Source: Verrucomicrobiota bacterium
GTDB taxonomy: Bacteria; Verrucomicrobiota; Kiritimatiellia; Kiritimatiellales; Tichowtungiaceae
DNA: 9,026 nucleotides
Assembly (NCBI GenBank): GCA_030619095.1
Contig: JAUXCB010000042.1
Span: 1-9,026 of the forward strand
Reading direction: 5' to 3'
The position numbers and the translations under genes were made by a program. Within the stretch, counting starts at the first letter, position 1, and each line of letters begins with the position of its first letter. Under the pieces are notes generated by a model. The model was not told where the DNA came from, searched no databases, and saw only the letters and a list, made by a program, of their open reading frames with translations. Of the stretch, positions 6,205 through 9,026 are shown one piece after another.

Positions 6205-7551
6205 GGATGCGGTGGAGATCGTTTTCGGGACAATGGTTCCGCACAGATCTTTTCTGCCAGCAAAAGAGACCGGCACATAGTGCGCAGACACCCCGGAGCA
6301 GATTCCGCTCTGGCAACGCTCCACCAGCACCTCAACCGTTTGGCCGATAAACGTCCGGTTAAAGTCCATTGTCATTTCTTTTGCGAGACCGGCGAGACGC
6401 TGATGGCGCACCTGCGCGACCTGCGGCGCGACGGGGTTCGGCATGTCGGCGGCGCGGGTGCCGGGTCTCGCCGAAAATGTGAAAAGATGCATCTGTGCAA
6501 AGCCGATCTGTTTGCAGAACTCAAAGGTCTCCTCAAACGCCTCGTCTGTTTCACCGGGGAAGCCGACGATCACATCGGTCGTGATCGCGGGCATAGAGAA
6601 GTCGCCCTCAGGGCGACTGCTACAACGGCTGTAGCCGTTCGCCTCTGGCGAACGTTGACGCAGAGCGGCGCGGGCGCGCAACACGGTAGCGGCGTATTCG
6701 TCTGCGGTGTAGCCCCGTCTCATACGCTGGAGCACACCATCGGAACCCGACTGAAGCGAAAGGTGCAAATGCGGCATCATGTTCGGCGACGCGGCCCAGA
6801 CCGCAAGCAGCTCATCGGTCAGCTCCGCCGGGTGCAGGCTCGACATACGGATTCGTCCAATCTCTGGAACCGCCACGATTTTGGCCAATAGTTCACTTAG
6901 TGACAGGTCTTCGCTTTCCCGACCGTAGAGACCCACATGGACGCCGGTGATGACGATCTCTTTGTAGCCGCGTTTCACCAGCGCCCCGGCTTCGGCAACC
7001 GCGGCCTCAACCGACTTGTCGCGCGGAGCCTTTCGGAGCTGCGGCACAATGCAATAGGCACAACCCGCGTCGCAACCGTCCTGAACTTTCAGGAAGGCGC
7101 GGGTCTGTGTCCCGAAGGATTCAACCGCCAGTTCGTCGGCGTTCTCCGGAAGATGAAAGTCAGGATTGGGCAGGGAAAAGGTCTGAAGCTCATCGGCCAG
7201 CATCTGCACCCACCCCGCTCCGGCGGCGACGCGCACATCAACGCCGTTCAAATCTCCAATCACCTCTTCTCCGGCGGCACAACCGGTCAGAAAAACCGCA
7301 GCCTCCGGATTTTTCCGGATGAGACGACGCAAGGTCTGGCGGGATTTCTGAACCGCCGTGGCGGTGACCCCGCAGGTGTGCACCACAATCAGGTCGGCCC
7401 CAAGGCCTCCGGCGGGGCAGGCCGGGCCGTTCGCCTCGCGAAGACCGAAACCCTCCAGCAGGCGCGCGATCTGCCGCGCGTCGTACTGGTTGACCTTACA
7501 TCCGAGCACATCGAGGACGTACGTATTCAAAATCTTAGATTCACTGTCCAT
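6181..7551 (-). CDS. mtaB: MtaB, tRNA ms2t6A37 methylthiotransferase (radical SAM)
   Basis: This 456-aa enzyme adds a methylthio group at C2 of N6-threonylcarbamoyladenosine-37 in tRNAs reading ANN codons. The N-terminal domain binds one 4Fe-4S cluster through Cys18 (LGCKVNQYDA), Cys60 (HTCGVT) and Cys91 (TGCAAGE). The radical SAM cluster uses CxxxCxxC at Cys160, Cys164 and Cys167 (QDGCDAGCAYC). Next come ITGVHVGLYG, SSLHPAEL, HLHLSLQSGSDGVLQRMRRGY and TTDVIVGFPGETDEAF, then a TRAM-like C-terminus (IGQTVEVLVE). GCKVNQYDA and GVHVGLYG favour MtaB over MiaB or RimO. Residues about 300-318 are an extra segment encoded by three hairpins; see the repeat at 6600-6654. The start is the ATG at 7551; its upstream sequence has no Shine-Dalgarno site. 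No frameshift or stop is present, so the gene looks functional. Confidence 0.93.
   Translation of the reverse strand: MDSESKILNTYVLDVLGCKVNQYDARQIARLLEGFGLREANGPACPAGGLGADLIVVHTCGVTATAVQKSRQTLRRLIRKNPEAAVFLTGCAAGEEVIGDLNGVDVRVAAGAGWVQMLADELQTFSLPNPDFHLPENADELAVESFGTQTRAFLKVQDGCDAGCAYCIVPQLRKAPRDKSVEAAVAEAGALVKRGYKEIVITGVHVGLYGRESEDLSLSELLAKIVAVPEIGRIRMSSLHPAELTDELLAVWAASPNMMPHLHLSLQSGSDGVLQRMRRGYTADEYAATVLRARAALRQRSPEANGYSRCSSRPEGDFSMPAITTDVIVGFPGETDEAFEETFEFCKQIGFAQMHLFTFSARPGTRAADMPNPVAPQVAQVRHQRLAGLAKEMTMDFNRTFIGQTVEVLVERCQSGICSGVSAHYVPVSFAGRKDLCGTIVPKTISTASSDGLIGE
6600..6654. repeat. Palindromic element: three contiguous perfect hairpins, in frame within mtaB
   Basis: Three palindromes lie back to back. 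Positions 6600-6618 read AGTCGCCCTCAGGGCGACT, with 9-bp arms. Positions 6619-6635 pair GCTACA with TGTAGC around ACGGC. Positions 6636-6654 pair CGTTCGCC with GGCGAACG around TCT. The first and third share a TCGCC...GGCGA core. On the minus strand they encode about residues 300-318 of MtaB (RSPEANGYSRCSSRPEGDF). In relatives the text around ARAALPDAAITTDVIVGF runs straight through at this point, so about 21 residues are extra. The form resembles the in-frame palindromic elements known from Rickettsia, without shared sequence that I can recognise. Confidence 0.8.
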
Positions 7552-7570
7552 AGGAGAGGAACAGAATGTA

Positions 7571-7643
7571 AAACATCGAACAAGGAATGTTGAACTCCGA
7601 AGTGGGAAAACTTCTATACGCTACGATTCCCTGTTCGATATTT
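7571..7643. repeat. Nested inverted repeat between the lipoprotein gene and mtaB
   Basis: The outer arms, 7571-7588 (AAACATCGAACAAGGAAT) and 7626-7643 (ATTCCCTGTTCGATATTT), are complementary at 16 of 18 positions. An inner hairpin, GAAGT (7599-7603) with ACTTC (7610-7614), lies in the spacer. It starts 3 bp after the lipoprotein stop codon and ends about 20 bp before mtaB, so it fills the gap. A transcript of the lipoprotein gene would fold here, which could stabilise or attenuate it; there is no T run for a standard terminator. Confidence 0.6.
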
Positions 7644-7646
7644 CTT

Positions 7647-8099
7647 CTACTTCGAGACGCGAATCGTTCCATCGCGACCCGTCAGCACACGGACGCGTTC
7701 GCCGACAAAAAACACCACATCATCTTTCTGCACGACAGCCATCACGCTGCCGTCGTCGAGCTTCACCGTGATTTCGATCCCGTTGTAGTCGGAGATTTTT
7801 TCTTCCACCATATGTCCGGCCACCGCACCGCCCAGTGCGCCGCCCACGGTCGCAATTTTCGCCCCGTCACCGCCGCCAATGGTGCTTCCCAGCACCCCGC
7901 CAGCCACTGCGCCGACCACCGCTCCGACTCCGGATTTTGTTCCTTCAACCTGAACCGGCTTGACCTGCTCAACCGTCCCCATCTGAACCGTATGAGCCTG
8001 CTGAGCCTCATCGCGGGTATACACCTGACCGGACTGACTGGCGCAACCCGCCAGCAATGCCGCAATCACCAACACGGGTATCATTTGAATCGCTTTCAT
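7647..8099 (-). CDS. Glycine-zipper envelope lipoprotein (SlyB/17-kDa antigen-like)
   Basis: This 150-aa protein starts with a lipoprotein signal peptide: MKAIQMIPVLVIAALLAGC, with the lipobox LAGC and lipidated Cys19. Residues 57-95 form a glycine zipper (GVGAVVGAVAGGVLGSTIGG, then VGGALGGAVAGHMVE), a membrane-associating segment found in the SlyB/Pcp/Rickettsia 17-kDa antigen families. The C-terminal part, about 104-150 (YNGIEITVKLDDGSVMAVVQ onward, with GERVRV), is the small beta domain usual in SlyB. The role in such proteins is envelope integrity. Ser21 follows Ala20 at the +2 position, so no Asp retention signal is seen; outer-membrane sorting is likely if the organism has an outer membrane. 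The ATG at 8099 has a strong ribosome binding site. It reads towards mtaB, 95 bp away, separated by an inverted repeat. Confidence 0.87.
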   Translation of the reverse strand: MKAIQMIPVLVIAALLAGCASQSGQVYTRDEAQQAHTVQMGTVEQVKPVQVEGTKSGVGAVVGAVAGGVLGSTIGGGDGAKIATVGGALGGAVAGHMVEEKISDYNGIEITVKLDDGSVMAVVQKDDVVFFVGERVRVLTGRDGTIRVSK

Positions 8100-8105
8100 A
8101 AACCC

Positions 8106-8110
8106 CCTCC
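8106..8110 (-). promoter_or_regulatory. Ribosome binding site of the lipoprotein gene
   Basis: GGAGG on the minus strand ends 6 nt before the ATG at 8099 and supports that start. Confidence 0.8.
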
Positions 8111-8123
8111 TTTTCTACAAAGG

Positions 8124-8151
8124 ATTCTACCCCATTTCCCAAAAGGTGAAA
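8124..8151 (-). promoter_or_regulatory. Weak promoter candidate for the lipoprotein gene
   Basis: On the minus strand TAGAAT (8129-8124) resembles a -10 box, with TTTCAC (8151-8146) 16 bp upstream as a poor -35 box. A promoter is expected here because the terminator at 8183-8224 isolates this gene from the one upstream. Confidence 0.25.
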
Positions 8152-8182
8152 CTTTTTTGATCACTTTTCCAACGACCCCTCT

Positions 8183-8224
8183 GGAAAAAGAAACGGCTCC
8201 TTCCACTGACTGGGAGGAGCCGTT
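8183..8224 (-). terminator. Rho-independent terminator of the XRE-type gene
   Basis: A perfect 10-bp stem pairs AACGGCTCCT (8192-8201) with AGGAGCCGTT (8215-8224). It extends through a G-T wobble and three more pairs to about 14 bp around a 5-nt loop (CTGAC). On the minus strand it is followed at once by TTTCTTTTTCC. It lies 21 bp after the stop of the gene at 8246-8692. On the plus strand no T run follows. Confidence 0.88.
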
Positions 8225-8245
8225 CGGGGCTGTTGAATGCAGGGC

Positions 8246-8692
8246 TTAGCCCTCTTTGTTGAGGTCACGAAGGCCCATCGTCTTGATTTCGAGCAGGCGG
8301 GCAAACACCTCTTTGCGCCGGATGTTGAGTTTCCCTTTGTTTTTGGGTGACTCCCAGTTGACGACCGTCGGGAGGCTGACACCGGCGAGCTCGGCAAAAG
8401 CTTTCTGTGAGAGACGCAACCGCTTGCGCATGGAGCGAATGCCTGCCGTCGTGATCCATGCACGCCCGGTCTCCTCCTGCGGCTCCGGCTTCGGAACCAC
8501 CGCGCCCAGTTTTTCCAGCCCGCGAATCAGCTGTTTGTTTTCTTTTTCCAGATCAGCAACCTGTCGGCGGAGGTCGGCGATATATTTCCGCTGGCTGGCA
8601 TTCACCGATTTGATCGGCGAAAGCGCTACCTTGATTTCACTGCGGGCGATACGGGAAATTTCCGCTTTGAGTTCTTTCATTACATTGGCCAT
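8246..8692 (-). CDS. XRE-type helix-turn-helix protein with N-terminal coiled coil
   Basis: This 148-aa protein has two parts. Residues 1-65 are helical and charged, with a likely coiled coil at about 33-62 (QRKYIADLRRQVADLEKENK and on), suggesting a dimer or oligomer. After a Pro/Glu-rich linker (67-74), residues 79-130 form an XRE/Cro-like helix-turn-helix: LRLSQKAFAELAGVSLPTVVNWES at about 92-115 holds the two helices. It should bind DNA as a regulator; the target is unknown. Its start has a good ribosome binding site, AAGGAGA at 8703-8697 on the minus strand, 4 nt before the ATG. It lies 43 bp downstream of yidC on the same strand and ends at a strong terminator, so it may be co-transcribed with yidC. 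No partner toxin gene is visible. I do not recognise a named family. Confidence 0.83.
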   Translation of the reverse strand: MANVMKELKAEISRIARSEIKVALSPIKSVNASQRKYIADLRRQVADLEKENKQLIRGLEKLGAVVPKPEPQEETGRAWITTAGIRSMRKRLRLSQKAFAELAGVSLPTVVNWESPKNKGKLNIRRKEVFARLLEIKTMGLRDLNKEG

Positions 8693-8735
8693 AACGTCTC
8701 CTTTTCTTTTAAAAAACCCTATTTCCGCTCTCCAT

Positions 8736-8909
8736 TCAAGCCTCTTTTTTCTTGCGGATGAGCATCTGAGCGATCATGAGAACCTGGCTGGTGGTCCAGT
8801 AGAGAACCAAACCCGAGGGCATACCGTAGAAGAAGAAGAGCATCATCACCGGCATCATGACCGCCATCATTTTCTGCTGTTGCTGTTGTTCAGGCGAGGC
8901 AGTTGCAGT
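8736..8909 (-). CDS. yidC: YidC membrane insertase, C-terminal fragment
   Basis: About 57 codons before the TGA at 8738-8736 match the C-terminus of YidC/Oxa1, which inserts and folds inner-membrane proteins alone or with SecYEG. PEQQQQQKMM is the usual cytoplasmic linker, and MPSGLVLYWTTSQVLMIAQML is the conserved last transmembrane helix, followed by the basic tail IRKKKEA. The preceding helix is unusually Met-rich (MMAVMMPVMML). The frame meets TAA at 8915-8913, just where base composition changes, so the fragment ends at a junction and not at a natural start. The other 400 or more residues are absent. The gene is therefore either split by an insertion or joined artificially to other DNA. 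Confidence 0.9.
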   Translation of the reverse strand, partial: TATASPEQQQQQKMMAVMMPVMMLFFFYGMPSGLVLYWTTSQVLMIAQMLIRKKKEA

Positions 8910-9026
8910 TGTTTATACATACGGTTCTGCAATGGTAGAAAGAGAATATGCAAGAACAGATACTACATTACCTAGAGTTGTAATGATGTTTTTAACGGGT
9001 TCAGAAGAATATGCTGGACTTGGAGA
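8900..9026. other. Compositional break: foreign insertion or chimeric contig end
   Basis: The yidC frame, its GC-rich codons and its family similarity all stop within about 8900-8912, and low-GC sequence with different codon use follows to the end. There is no visible inverted repeat, target duplication or transposase to mark an insertion. With only about 115 bp present, a misassembly in a metagenome contig is the simpler reading. Confidence 0.65.
8905..9026 (+). CDS. AT-rich partial open frame of unknown product, truncated at both ends
   Basis: Past about 8910 the sequence falls to about 36% GC by my count. A plus-strand frame of 40 codons stays open to the window end (with MVEREYARTDTTLPRVVMMF and then LTGSEEYAGLG). 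Its codons prefer A or T at the third position, and both Arg codons are AGA, unlike every gene to its left. I do not recognise the protein. The opposite strand is also open for 37 codons, so strand and coding status are uncertain. Confidence 0.3.

Noticed and set aside
8256..8975. A 239-codon plus-strand frame crossing the XRE gene, yidC end and the AT-rich tail
   Set aside because: It shows a His run where yidC Met codons lie on the other strand, and it crosses the compositional break, so it is a chance frame.

Overview
The window looks like a bacterial chromosome fragment, probably from the PVC side of the tree (Kiritimatiellota, Verrucomicrobiota or Lentisphaerota). This is inferred, not shown. 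The grounds are a long SecA (1015 aa) with an enlarged region between NBD1 and the preprotein-binding domain, GC-rich genes, and gaps holding degenerate AT-richer palindromes. No rRNA, tRNA, CRISPR array, transposase or phage gene is visible.

Layout. Positions 1-722 (minus) hold the N-terminal 240 codons of a class II Fic protein cut by the window edge; it has both the inhibitory motif and the HPFADGNGR catalytic motif. Positions 723-1037 have no gene but carry helically phased repeats at the fic start, a duplicated copy of that block, a CACAA-rich inverted repeat and a heptamer repeat. An FKBP-like protein with a degenerate active site (1038-1472, minus) is divergent from secA (1668-4715, plus). 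era (4724-5671, minus) converges on secA with only 8 bp between stop codons, and its likely terminator lies inside the end of secA. A small polytopic membrane protein (5722-6204, plus) overlaps the 3' end of mtaB (6181-7551, minus) by 24 bp. Then, all on the minus strand, come a glycine-zipper lipoprotein (7647-8099), an XRE-type DNA-binding protein with a coiled coil (8246-8692) ending at a strong terminator, and the C-terminus of yidC (from 8736).

How the genes relate. Several are housekeeping genes for envelope biogenesis and translation: SecA drives export and YidC inserts membrane proteins, Era assists 30S assembly, and MtaB modifies A37 of ANN-decoding tRNAs. The lipoprotein belongs to the outer envelope. 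Fic and the XRE protein are the accessory or regulatory elements. The strands alternate, so there is no single operon; yidC and the XRE gene may be co-transcribed.

The most unusual points are: (i) three back-to-back perfect hairpins (55 bp) lying in frame inside mtaB, resembling a palindromic element inserted into a protein gene; (ii) an 11-bp-phased AGTC array overlapping the fic start; (iii) a terminator for era encoded by the Lys-rich SEC-C codons of secA; and (iv) an abrupt change near 8900-8912 from yidC to about 115 bp of AT-rich DNA that breaks the yidC frame and may be an assembly chimera or an insertion.
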